Source: Chelydra serpentina (taxonomy: Eukaryota; Chordata; Testudines; Chelydridae). Taken from it: DNA of 64,000 nucleotides. The translations under genes were made by a program, and so were the position numbers. The stretch's first letter is position 1. Each line of letters opens with the position of its first letter. The stretch lies in the NCBI GenBank assembly GCA_037349315.1, contig JBAIAC010000007.1:48943001-49007000 (forward strand), written 5' to 3'. The notes below the pieces were generated by a model, which saw only the letters and a program-made list of their open reading frames with translations, did not search any database and had not been told where the DNA came from. This document shows, piece by piece, positions 21,891 through 32,456 of the stretch.

Positions 21891-24238
21891 TTCTTCGCGT
21901 GCTTGCTCATGTCCATTCCATTATAGGTGTGTGTGCTCACCACGTGCACTGGTGCCGAAAGTTTGTCCCTCAGTGGTATCCGTAGGGGACTGGCTCTGGT
22001 GCCCTCTGGAGTGGCACACGTATGCGCTCCCCCTCCCTCAGTTCCTTCTTACTGCCCGTGACTGTGCTGGAACGTCTCCTTGCTTCGCAAGCTTTCCTGT
22101 CTGTACTGTGTCCAGTAGTGAATTTGTTGTATATAGTTGTTCGAAGTTGTATAGTTAATAGTTCCCTTAATGTTAAGTTAGAAATACTTAGTTAGTCCTG
22201 TGCGGGACTCAGCCTGGTCCCCGGGCTTCAAACCTTGTGACTGTTGCAAAAAACCCATGCCAAAGTATGGCCGGGAGGGGGCATTCTCCTATGTCCCGTA
22301 AAGGGAAGGAGAGAGCCGGAGGAGAGCAAAGACCTGCATGGGGCAGCTCTTCCCCTCTGGATGGTGGCCAGACTCTGACTCCCACTGAGCTGTCAAGACC
22401 CGACCCCATCCCAGGAAGTGGCAGAGTCACTCAGCACCTGGTGATGCTGTCCACTCAGGACATACTGTCCCTTCTGGTGCCGCCCATACCGGCTGCTGAG
22501 GTTCCCCGTTCAAGGGGTAAACCTGCCTTGGGACCCTTCCAGCGGTCTCCATTAATGTCGCACTGCTCCTCACCACAGTGGGTGCCCCATCAGCACTTGC
22601 CTGAATAGCGCCACCAGCCCCTGGATGCGGGTCAGCTGGCCTGCTGGAGTCCCTGGCGTCAGTCCCCGGATTCTAGGCACCGTTCCTTGGGATCTAGGTG
22701 TCGATCACAGCACCAAAGCCCAGAGCACCAGTGCCAGGAGCGCCTAAGCTGCTCTCCCAGCTCACAGCACTGTTCCAGAGGGTTGAGATGTTGGAGCCTG
22801 GTCGCCAGATCAGCAGTACAGATTACCGTGAGCACATTGACAGTCTCTGACATGTCAGTCTTCTTGCGCCTGTTCCTAATCTATGGAGTGGCACCACTCT
22901 CTAATTGTGAGGCATTGATCGCCAGGTTACCATCACTGATCCGCCAAACGCTGTCATTGGGGTCGCAGCACCGAGAGCCATCACCCCCGTACAGGTCCTC
23001 AATGGAAGTCCACAGCCAGAGCTGACGGGATCAGGGTAGACAGGTAGCTTCGGTACCATCCTGGTCCCCCAGACAGGTCTCTCCTTCCTCAAGTTCAGAC
23101 TGCAAGGAGGAGACCCTGCTCGCAGACCACGGCCACCCACCAGGTGCTTTGGCATTCCCCTCTGGGCCACCGGCTGACCCCCTGGCAACTATGAAACCCA
23201 TGGGGATTTCCCCACCTATCACAGGGGCATAGGTCGGTCTCGGGGGCATCTTAAAGATGATCAGTGACAGTCTCCATCCTGCAACCTGACACGGAGTCAG
23301 AGCAGAGGCTCCAGGGCCGGCCAGCCTCGGCCAAGCTCCCTTAGCAGAAGCGGCAGAGTTGGCAGACCCACCTATCTGCCTCCTCATCATCTTCACCTAA
23401 TGAGGCAATAGCAGGGCCCTCTCACTCTGTTCCCCAGGATGATGCAAGGGCCCACCAGGAGCTTTTGAAGAGGGTCGCCTCAAACCTGGGGCCGGAAGCC
23501 GAGGAACTGGCGGAGCCCTCAGAATCCCTGTTCAATGTGCTAAGTGCAACAGCCACTTCCAAGGTGGAATTGCTGGTGCACGAGGAAGTGGTAAAAATTA
23601 CTAAGGCCCCGTGGCAAACACCCTCCTTCCTGCCCCCCATCTCCCAGCGGGCAGAAAGAAAATACCATGTCTCCACTAAAGGGTATAAGTATCTTTATAC
23701 CCACCCTGCCCCAAGCTCACTAGTTGTGTCGGCAGCCAATGAGCACGATAGGCAGGACCAACCAGGATCGACACCTAAGAACAAAAAGGTGAAGAGGCTC
23801 GATCTCTTTGTTAGGAAACTTATTCTATGTCCAGCCTCTAGCTGAGAGTGGGCAACCATCAGGCCTTACTTGGCCATTATGATTTAATATTTGGCAGTCT
23901 ATGGCCACATGTATGGATTTTCTGCCAGAGGAGCCCAGGAAGAAATTTCTGGCTATCCTCGATGAGGGCAGAGCTGTGGCCAGGGAAGCGGCCCCAGATA
24001 TGGCAGACTCTTTGACCCAGACCGTGGCTTTGGTCATTTCCATGAGGTGGACGTCCTGGTTACAGTCATCGGGCCTGTTGATGGAGGTTCAGCAATCCAT
24101 CCAGGTCCTCCCATTCAATGTTCTGGCACTGTTTTTGGAGCAAACAGACAGTAAATTACATGGCCTGAAAGACTCTAGGGCTCCCTTGCTCTTCCTGGGC
24201 CATTACATACTGGGGCCGGCGAGGTGACCTGTTTAAGC
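21891..24238 (+). mobile_element. DIRS-like retrotransposon, 5' end and gag
   Basis: Starts with 'cgtgcttgctcatgtccatt', which I recall as the terminal repeat of a turtle DIRS family, followed by a GC-rich leader and decayed gag frames. No tyrosine recombinase or reverse transcriptase is present, so only the 5' part survives. Confidence 0.65.
22237..24227 (+). pseudogene. DIRS-like gag / LAP2alpha-like relic
   Basis: Fragments in different frames: a Ser/Pro-rich N-terminus (22237-22608), a middle piece containing KYHVSTKGYKYLYTHPAPSS and KRLDLFVRK (23465-23845), and a C-terminal piece with RAVAREAAPDMADSLTQTVA and SWLQSSGLLMEVQQSIQ (23901-24227). These match the gag-like protein of vertebrate DIRS elements, related to the LAP2-alpha-specific exon of TMPO, which is thought to derive from such a gag. 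Several stops and frame changes show it is dead. The TMPO link is from memory and applies to the family, not to this copy. Confidence 0.65.
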
Positions 24239-24862
24239 TGCAACAGACAGGGTCAGGCCAGATGGCTACAAGAGAGTGGTTGAAGGCAGATATATTCGCC
24301 CTAGGTTAAGTAGGTCCCTTTTCCCTGGGTAAGGTAACAGGGAAGGTTCCAGAACACTCAGGAACTTTCTGGAAACAATTAAGGCAGACAGGCTGATTAG
24401 AACACCTGCTGCCAATCAAGAAGCTGCTAGAATCAATTAAGGCAGGCTAATCAGGGCACCTGGGTTTAAAAAGGAGCTCACTTCAGTTTGTGGTGTGCAT
24501 GCGAGGAGCTGGGAGCAAGAGGCACTAGGAGCTGAGAGTGAGAGGGCGTGCTGCTGGAAGATCCTGTGGTGAGGATAAAGAAGGTGTTGGGAGGAGTCCC
24601 TGGGGAAGTAGCCCAGGGAGTTGTAGCTGTTGTGCAGTTGTTCCTGAAGGCACTCTAAACAGCTGCAGTCCACAGGGCCCTGGGCTGGAACCCGGAGTAG
24701 AGGGCGGGCCCGGGTTCCCCCCAAACCTCCCAACTCCTGATCAGACACAGGAGGAGTTGACCTGCACTGTGGGTTCTACCAGAAGGAAAGATCTCTGAGG
24801 CAAGCAAAATCCGCCTATAAGCGCAGCACCCACCGAGGTAGAGGAGGAACTTTGTCACTACA
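24239..24862 (+). repeat. LTR-like block, probable solo LTR (about 624 bp)
   Basis: Runs from TGCAACAGACAGGGTCAGG to TTTGTCACTACA. It contains 'gggtttaaaaaggagctcac', a possible TATA-type promoter, followed by a GC-rich R/U5-like part. I recognise it as a frequent turtle LTR from memory. A target duplication could not be confirmed because a CA repeat follows at 24861-24884. It ends 130 bp before the SPRED1 exon at 24993 in the same orientation. Confidence 0.6.
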
Positions 24863-24992
24863 CACACACTCTCACACACACAGAAAAATACTGGAGAGTT
24901 TGAAGATTTTATGATTTGATATTCATAGAGATTTTTATATAAACGTTAAATCCATATCAAGAACAGAATGAAGTTGAATTCTTCTATTTTAG

Positions 24993-25148
24993 GCAATTCA
25001 AGAAGATACTTCCAGTTCATTAAAAGATCACCTTTTCCAATATGAAACCGTCGTAACCAGTGAACCTTATAAAAGTCCAAATATAAGGCCCTCGACGTTT
25101 GAGGAATTGAACTCTATAAGAGCCTACTTTCCCAGCCAACCCAACCAG
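24993..25148 (+). CDS. SPRED1: SPRED1 linker exon
   Basis: A 156-nt exon with acceptor TTTTAG ending at 24992 and donor GTAAGA from 25149; both boundaries are in phase 0. It encodes 52 residues starting [20 protein letters not shown] and continuing [20 protein letters not shown]. The mammalian exon recalled is 53 codons with the same [15 protein letters not shown] core, so one codon is lost. It forms part of the serine-rich linker between the EVH1 and KIT-binding domains. An LTR-like repeat sits 130 bp upstream. Confidence 0.95.
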
Positions 25149-26430
25149 GTAAGAGATTTCCAACCGGGGATGGCATGGTATTTACCAGATACGATTTTTA
25201 CTATGTGAAATTGTAATTAGTTCCGGTTCAAGGCATTTTCTATTTTAAAAACTGTTTTGTTAATATACATCACATTACACTTCATTTTAGTTACATATTC
25301 AAATTGTGGTTATGTAAGGCAGTAGATTCGGAGATTTTAGTTGTACAATTTTAAATCAAAGTAAAACTGCAGTAGATGTAAACTAATATATTTAATATGA
25401 TACTAAACACTAGAATGTATATTTTATTTCAGTATTTTCTCAAGGAAGTTATACATTTTATGACTCATTTCAATTTTAAAAATTCGATCTACTGCAAAAC
25501 TATTATTTAAATTGCTAGATATTTTTCAGTAATTTTCATTAGTATATTCTAATAATTTTTTTTTCCCAGTTTCAACTGGTATTTGCCAGTGCCCTGTCCT
25601 AACCTAGTTTTTTCCCAGGAAATTGCCAACCCTGCTTCCAACCATAGAAACATTTCTTGTTTCACTTACCATGTAATTCTATATTAGTCATTTAATCCAA
25701 GATTAATCATTTAATCCAAGATTAGTCATCCACATAGGTATGGTTGGGATGACACTTGAATTCTAAACCCTTATATGTAGATACTGCAGTCCTTCCTTTC
25801 TTAAATGTGGTAGATATATCCTCTTTGGATGAAATGTCAAAGGATTTTTATCTCACAAAGGACGTTTTGGAGGTTAAGTTTTGTAAAATTGTTTAGCCAT
25901 CCCTGAGTTAACCAGATTGGGTGAAAAGTCATTATTTCCACATTCTGAATTTTTTTTTCAAGTCTTTATTACACATTTCTGTGTTTTGATAAGCCATTTA
26001 TTCTTGAAACTTTTAATTTGCCATGGTCTTAGTCCTCAGTAAAACAACATTTTTGGCAAGTATGGAAAAACTGTTTTGGTTAGAAATTATAAATAAATGT
26101 ATACTTGGGTGTATTGCATAGAGTATTTTTCTAATTAATATTATTAGAGGAACTTCATTTATAGCATCATAAGCAGTGAGAGACCAGGATATAATGTTTG
26201 TTACAACAGGAAAACAACATATAAATAGTATTAAATAGCTACAAAAGGAAAAGACCACTGACATAGGAAAAAGCACTTTACTGATTCAAATGTTAAAATA
26301 CACTATCCAAAAGATAGTGTTACATACAAAATTAAGACTAAGGAAAATACTGACCTTAGTCTTCCAATATGATTTGTGCATTTTGCTGCTGTGTAAGTGT
26401 CAAAGCATCAAGGTTTTTGATAGATAGCAT

Positions 26431-26610
26431 AGAATCATAGAATATCAGGGTTGGAAGGGACCTTAGGAAGTCATCTAGTCCAACCCCCTGCTCAAAGCTG
26501 GACCAATCCCCAATTTTTGCCCCAGATCCCCAAATGGCCCCCTCAAGGATTGAACTCACAACCCTGGGTTTAGCAGGCCAATGCTCAAACCACTGAGCTA
26601 TCTCTCCCCT
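26431..26610 (-). repeat. tRNA-derived SINE with CR1-like tail
   Basis: On the minus strand a tRNA-like head reads GATAGCTCAGTGG (A box) and GAGTTCAATCC (B box), followed by 'cttgagggggccatttgggg'. The tail ends on the minus strand 'caaccctgatattctatgat', matching the 3' end of CR1 at 55140-55207. This is the architecture of turtle Cry-type SINEs moved by CR1 machinery. It is 180 bp and nearly full length. Confidence 0.9.
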
Positions 26611-26984
26611 ATTAAATAGTAAACATTTTTATTGACTTGGGTAACAAATTTATTATAGAGGACTATATGCCAAGAAGTTTTTACTAGGGAAACTCTAGAG
26701 TATGTTCATAACATGTACTGAAAATGTGGAAGGTCAAATAATAGTTCAGTGCATTTTATTAGAATGTACTTCTGCCCCTGGAAAAAGCATAAGGAGGGAG
26801 CCCTCTAATACATTAGGTATTCTTCCAAAGAAAGATAAGCTCCCCTTTCACAAACTTGTATCAGCTAGTGCAGGAGTTGACTAATTACCCAACAGTAGTA
26901 AAATAAACATTCTTCTTTGATTTGAAAGACAGTCCTATCTGGAGAAATAGGCAAAGGATTGGGAATCATGAGTTTCTGAGTTTG

Positions 26985-27130
26985 TCTTGGTTCTGCTGCT
27001 GACTCATCATCTTCTTGATAAGTCACCAGACCTTTCTGTCTCAGTCCCTGTGGTTTTGAAGTCAGGATATGTGCCTACCCCCGTCAGAGGGGTATTGTAA
27101 AGATTACTTAGTTAATGTCTTTACTGTGCT
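26985..27130 (-). repeat. MIR-like SINE, weak
   Basis: 'gataagtcaccagacctttctgtctcagt' and 'gaggggtattgtaaagatta' follow the order of an antisense MIR. Strongly degraded. Confidence 0.5.
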
Positions 27131-27690
27131 TTGAACATATGTCTCTCTAAAAATGCTTTATTATGGGTTTTTACATGAAGTACTAACATTAAAATCTAGA
27201 CTGTTGAATATCCATGGAGACTGAGGTAAATCTTAGATTCCTAAAGCATTCCTTTCAAACCTAAGGACCAGTTGCATCCTGCACATCCCTCTTTAGCATA
27301 AATCCTCAAGAGTCCCATTTAGAGCATGGAATATTGTTGATTTTTATTGATTCTGGATTTTTTTCATTTACAGAATTATAGAAAGATTAATGTATATTTC
27401 TCCTGATTTTAATGTGCAGAGCTTCAATTTTGTATATACTAATATGTATGTGGAGTACTGCATAATGAGGTAAATGCCAGTAAGTGTTTTATTTTGATCA
27501 TATATACATATATTCAAACAAACCCTCTTGGGATATTTGAATCATCCATTGAATAAATTATAGCTTTTTAGCTTGACCATAGCATACAAAACTGCTTAGT
27601 GTAGTGTTATGATTAAGAATTTTAATGGACAAGAGTAAAGAAATTCAGCCATAACCCAACCCTTCATGTATAATTGTGTATTCAACCTAC

Positions 27691-27960
27691 CAGACTGACT
27701 GTAAACTAAGCAGAGCTAGTCTGCAAACTAAGCAGAGTTGGATCTGCCCACTTTGTTGGATGGGACACCGTCGGGGAAAACGTGAACAAATGTCCAAGCC
27801 TAGTTTGGATGTGCTGTCTTTCAAATAAAATGCAATACTAAGGCCCTGACCACAGTGAAGCTGTTAATCTCTTGGTACTTCTAGCAAGACTAAGCACATT
27901 AGCACCAGTGTTCCAACTAATTTCCAGCTGGATAATTTTATTAATGAAATTCTCGCTGGA
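27691..27960 (+). repeat. 5S rRNA-derived SINE
   Basis: The stretch 'actaagcagagttggatctg' followed by 'ttggatgggacaccgtcggg' tracks the internal promoter region of 5S rRNA (AAGCAGGGTCGGGCCTGG ... TTGGATGGGAGACC). The tail 'ctttcaaataaaatgcaata' and 'aaggccctgaccac' resembles the L2/SINE3-type tail with a 'gaggtcctgac' motif. The 5S block appears partly duplicated at 27700-27715. Not a functional 5S gene. Confidence 0.65.
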
Positions 27961-29394
27961 GTTCCAATTTGATATAGTATTCTTTCTCGCTCTCTTTTCA
28001 AACTGCTGTGTAGTGTTGCTACATGGTGTTAGGAGAGACCACATTTCACTGTTGGTCGATACATTTATATATTTCAGGATTCGTAGGTGCAGGTATATAC
28101 CCTGATGTTGAGTTAGAGAATGGGATTGTTCTGAATGAAAGGCACACTGTAAACATAATTTATTTCACCAACAGTGTTTTGTACATAATAGATCCTGGGT
28201 CACATGCTGTTGTAATCTCCTTTACTTCCTGCTTTTGAATTGTTTAAAAGGACACTATTAAGATGTATCACCTAGCTTTTAAAATTACTTTATACTCTTC
28301 ATGTATAAAATCTTTGGAAGTTCAGTACTAAAACTTGTTTCCTTATAGATTTTTCCCCTGCTCCCTTGACCACTGATTTGTTGTTAGGTTGCTATTGGGG
28401 TGGACTGCTGCCAACTTTTTAATATAGCAGCACTGAAGCATTTGAGCAGGTGTTCGATTGGGGGGTGATTAGGAGAAATGAGTACAGTATCCATGTGTAT
28501 GAATGAATAAATAAAAATAACGAGCTTTACAAACATAAAGGGGAAAGGAAAAAAGGTCAAATTTCAGGACTATTAATCCTAATCATGTCCTTCATGCTTT
28601 ATTAGTTAACCAGTTTTTTTAAGGAAGGACTTGTTTCTGTTTAATTAGAACGCATTTTCAGCATTTTGTGAGAGTGAAGTACCCCTTTAGAGGGAAATGT
28701 GTGATAGTGTAATACACTTCTAAGGAAAGAATGAACAGATTTATGACTAATGTGCTGTAAATATTTTAAAAATAACTGATTATCCATATCCAGTTCTGGT
28801 GCATAAAATCAGAAACTTTCCTAATCTTTAGAGATATGTCTGCTTCCATAAGTAGAAGGGAGCCCTAACCCCTTAATTCAGGCCCCGAGGAAGCATGAAA
28901 AAATTACTAGTATTGGCTGCATGCCATAAGTCCCCTGTTCACGCATTTTCTCCTAGACCAAATGGAAGCCCATCCTCAAATTTTCAGTGGATTAGGGCCA
29001 AGGGAACAAATATTCTTCATGGCATATTCCACCCCTAAACTCACAGAGCAACTCAACTCTAGTTCTTCCTCTGCATTTTGGAAACCCAGACTGAGAAGAG
29101 CTCCAGGGGAATGTCAGTCCGAAAGGCTGGGTATCCCTGGCAGAACAGCTTCTGTACACTCTAAATGATAGTACAGTGTCCTCACAGATGGTCCCTGCCT
29201 ATGGTATCATGTGGATCTACTAAATTAGGGGGCTCAACCCCCTCAGCCTTTTCTGTGAGAAGGTTCACAAATCATGCATCTAAGAGCAGAATGAGAAAAA
29301 AACTGACTTGAAAGTTGAAGAGTTTCCATTCTCTTGGAGGTCATACAGGAACCCAGACCAGCATAGTACCAGAGTTCCTTGCTAACCTAAGTGA

Positions 29395-29470
29395 ATTCAT
29401 CCTTGCAGCACCCCTGTGAGGAAGTTAAATATTAGTATTCCCATTTTATAGATGAACTGGGACTTGCGCT
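29395..29470 (+). repeat. MIR-like SINE fragment
   Basis: 'cacccctgtgaggaagttaa' and 'attcccattttatagatgaa' match the MIR core in sense orientation. Confidence 0.65.
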
Positions 29471-29897
29471 TTCTCTCAGCTGCCTCTTATTTTATGGGAA
29501 GTTTCTGCAATATGTACATGCAAAACCACTATGCTATCCTCCTTCATATCTCTCCTTAAAACTCTCACCTGTGTTTTGATATCAATAAAGCACTCAATAA
29601 AGGCTATGCATGTGATGTGCTGTAACTGCTGCTAATTTATACCGAACGTAATCTCGCTATTACCTGTCTGCATCCAGCTGTTGTCTCCTCTTATACTTTG
29701 ATTGTAAGCTCCTTAGTATTTCCTTTCAATGGATTTTTATTTAATGTTCCCTACTCTTTATATTACAAGTTAGAGAACTTCTATTTGCCCTATCTGCTTA
29801 TTCAGTTCCATTCATTATTTCGTATGCTTTTATTATCTTATTTGTCTTTTCTTTATGGTAAACAGTCCCAGTCTCTTTCAGTATCCTTTCTGAGATG

Positions 29898-30340
29898 AGG
29901 TGACCTCTGGAATACTGTGTTCAGTATTGGTCACCCCAGTTTCAGAAAGGATATTGCAGAATTAGAGGAAGTTCAGAAACTAGCAACAAGATGATTAGGG
30001 GCAGGGAAAAATTATCACATAGACTGTAAATATTGGGATTGTTTACTTTAGAGATCAAACAAATAAGAGGGGACATGTATACTTTTATCAACAGTAATGA
30101 ATGGTATTGAGAAATTAGATCAGGAACACCTGTTCTCCATGTCTAATATACGAACACAAGGGGACATCCAACTAAACTGAAAGGTAGCAGACTCAAAATT
30201 GATAAAAGGAAATACTTTTTCAAACCACTGAATGGGTGAAGATTACTGGTTAAGCACCTGGAACTACTTTTTTGAAGTGCTAAACCAGCTTTTGACAGCA
30301 GTAGCCTTTTCTGCAGGGGCAGAGAGAATATTTTCTTCAT
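29898..30340 (+). mobile_element. CR1 LINE fragment, sense
   Basis: 'gaatactgtgttcagtattgg' and 'aaactagcaacaagatgattag' match CR1 ORF2 C-terminal coding sequence (compare 54689-54775 in the younger copy). Frames are broken throughout; the piece ends in the CR1 C-terminal region. Confidence 0.75.
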
Positions 30341-30597
30341 TTCAGTTTATTGAACTATTTCAGTTCTATAACTATTTCTTTCAGACTGTTAAGAAACCAG
30401 TTTGGATTTGAAAAAGCAAGGAAGCTTGTTTTCCTCTTCCAATGTATTAATAAAAACTAGATGTGAGAGGATGAGATCTACTAATTTTAAAATCTTGAAG
30501 GCCATAGTGACTAGAAGCAATGGTTCAGTTCACTAATACAGATATGTCCTTTTGTTTAATAAATCAGTTAGTTATAAATAAGACTACATTTTAGTCA

Positions 30598-31305
30598 TAG
30601 GTATTTTTAGTAAAAGTCATGGACAGGTCACTGCCAGTAAACAAAAATTCACAGCTGTGACCTGTCCATGACTTTTACTATATACCCCTAACTAAAAGTT
30701 GGGCAGGGGGCTGCAGGTGCTCTGAAGGGATGGTCTAGGGGTGGAGGGCATGGATGCTCTGGGTGGGTGGCCTGGGACCCCCACTGGGAGGGGAGGTGGG
30801 CTGCACACGGCCTGGGACCCCACTGGTACTGGGAGGGAGGAGCTGGCAGTGGCGCACGGCCCAGGACCTGTGCTGGTGCTGGGGGGGATGGTTGGCGGGG
30901 CTGGCAGGCGCCCTACCCAACTCCACGTGTCCCTGTAGCTCCTGGGGAGGGGGGAAACCCAGGGGGGCTCTGCGCGCTGCTCCTGCCACAAGCACCAGCT
31001 CCACAGCTCCCACTGGCCAGGAACCGCAGCCAATGGAAGCTGTGGGGGTGGGGTCTGTGGGCAATGCGTGGAGGGCCCTGGCCCCTCCGCCGAGGTGCTG
31101 CAGAGACATGCCAAGGGGAGTCCCCCACCCTGAGAAATGCACCACCTCTCACCCCTACCCCTAGCCCTGAGCCCCCTCCCACACAGCCAAACTGTTGCTA
31201 CTAGCCCTGGGGCTGCCCGGCTCAGGCAGCCCCTGAGCCAGCACCGGCCACTGTAGAAATCATGGAGGTCACGGAAAGTCCCAGAAAGTCTCCAGCACAT
31301 TTAAG
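30598..31305. mobile_element. GC-rich interspersed repeat with terminal hairpin
   Basis: The left end carries a perfect 23-bp inverted repeat (30608-30630 with 30658-30680). A GC-rich body follows with repeated 'cctgggacccc' and 'ggtgctggg' motifs, ending in 'catggaggtcacggaaagtc'. Long open frames on both strands reflect the GC bias, not coding. Probably a non-autonomous DNA element; no target duplication was identified. Confidence 0.55.
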
Positions 31306-31670
31306 CATAGTTGCCAACTTTCACGCGGTAAATAAGCACCCCGACTTTCACAATAAGCCAAAAATCAAGCTAATCCCATTTCAAAACAAGCCAATCCCTA
31401 AGAACTCCAACACTCTATGTAACTAGATACCCTCCGGCGTGCAGTCTGGGACTGTGGTGGGCTCGCTATGCACCCCTGACTCTCTCCCCTGCATGCCCCT
31501 TGCCCCTGCTTGGGGAGCCGATCAAAAAAAAAAAGAAGCAACAAGCTTCAAGCCAAAAAAGCAACAAGCTACAAGCCAAACACTAGCCAACAAGCAACTG
31601 ACACACCAATTAAACCAAAAACAAGCCGAATTTCTGCATATTTTCCCACGGATTTGGCATGTGTGATTTA
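31306..31670. repeat. Unclassified repeat with AAGC(A/C)A-rich tail
   Basis: Begins 'ttgccaactttcacgcggta' and contains an A-rich run followed by many 'caagc' motifs. I recall this as an interspersed turtle sequence but cannot name its class. Confidence 0.45.
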
Positions 31671-32029
31671 AGGTCATTTTATTGAACCTAATAAAAAAAA
31701 AGCTGGTTTTGCCTACTGACTTCTAATTTCCATCCAAATAAAGCTTAACACAAATCACAAATAAAAAATTAATCCAGTAAATAAGAAATGGATCATATAT
31801 CCATTTTACAAAAATGCATCCGTTTTATAAAATATTGTAAAAATTAAGAATCTGAAAAAATATATTTTGATCTATATAATGGTTTAAAGAAATGTGTATA
31901 GATATATTGTATCTTTCTGGTTAGCAAAAAGGATCAAATTTAGTGTAAAGGCTCTATTTAGTTGCAGATCAGTATGGTTACAAACAAATGAGATTCAGCT
32001 TTTCTTTAGGAAAATGCCTACAGTGCAAA

Positions 32030-32138
32030 TGTAGAGCAAGATTAAAATCAGTTATTTAAATGAAGGTTTCCTGCTTCCTGATTTAATCATGATTACCATC
32101 AGTGATTTAAATTGTTTTCATTTAAATCAATCCACCCT
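32030..32138. repeat. End of a DNA-transposon-like repeat
   Basis: 'gatttaaattgttttcattt' then 'aaatcaatccaccctg' resembles the right terminus of a family whose ends begin CAGGGTGGATT. The left terminus was not found. Confidence 0.4.
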
Positions 32139-32139
32139 G

Positions 32140-32235
32140 CACAGGATGTTGTAAAAGTCAAGAATTTAGCAAAATTCAAAGAAAGGTTGGATATTTTGTA
32201 TGTCTAACAAGAATAGATCTATTACAGTAGATACT
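32140..32235 (+). mobile_element. CR1 3'-coding fragment
   Basis: 'gatgttgtaaaagtcaagaa' and 'aaattcaaagaaaggttgga' encode the KFKERL-type C-terminus typical of CR1 ORF2. Less than 100 bp. Confidence 0.5.
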
Positions 32236-32344
32236 AAAACACTTCATAAAGAACATAAAACTTCATGCTCCGTGGGGAGCAGTTATCACCTAGGTCTACT
32301 GTGGGATTTCTTGCACCTCCTCTGAAGTCTATGTTGCTGTAGAG

Positions 32345-32456
32345 CAGGCCTGCACAACTCGTACGGCGGTGAGGGCCACATTACTCCAAAGAAAAAAGCC
32401 GAGGGCCGGATGCGAGGAAAGTTGTTGAGCAAAAAACAATATGTTGTGCAGGCCTG
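32345..32456. mobile_element. hAT-type MITE (112 bp)
   Basis: Perfect 14-bp terminal inverted repeats CAGGCCTGCACAAC. Perfect 8-bp target duplication CTGTAGAG at 32337-32344 and 32457-32464. Confidence 0.92.

Larger units (their letters stand above)
2893..24992 (+). other. SPRED1 large intron (22.1 kb), transposon-rich
   Basis: A GT-AG intron holding most of the large transposons in the window: Harbinger, Ty3/Gypsy, a solo LTR, a hAT transposase gene, CR1, a DIRS-like gag and an LTR. All are described separately. Stretches without recognised elements are 2893-3880 and 15400-20790. Confidence 0.85.

Noticed and set aside
27700..27790. Functional 5S rRNA gene
   Set aside because: Many mismatches and a SINE-like tail; length and ends do not fit a 5S gene.
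29080..29130. Possible diverged SPRED1 exon 6 (reads FWKPRLRRAPGECQSER)
   Set aside because: Only a few scattered residues resemble the expected exon, and no acceptor and donor in matching phase frame it.
30692..31300. Long open frame on the minus strand (202 codons) and others on the + strand
   Set aside because: They lie inside a GC-rich repeat; composition (Pro, Ser, Ala, Gly, Arg) and overlap on both strands show absence of stops by GC bias.
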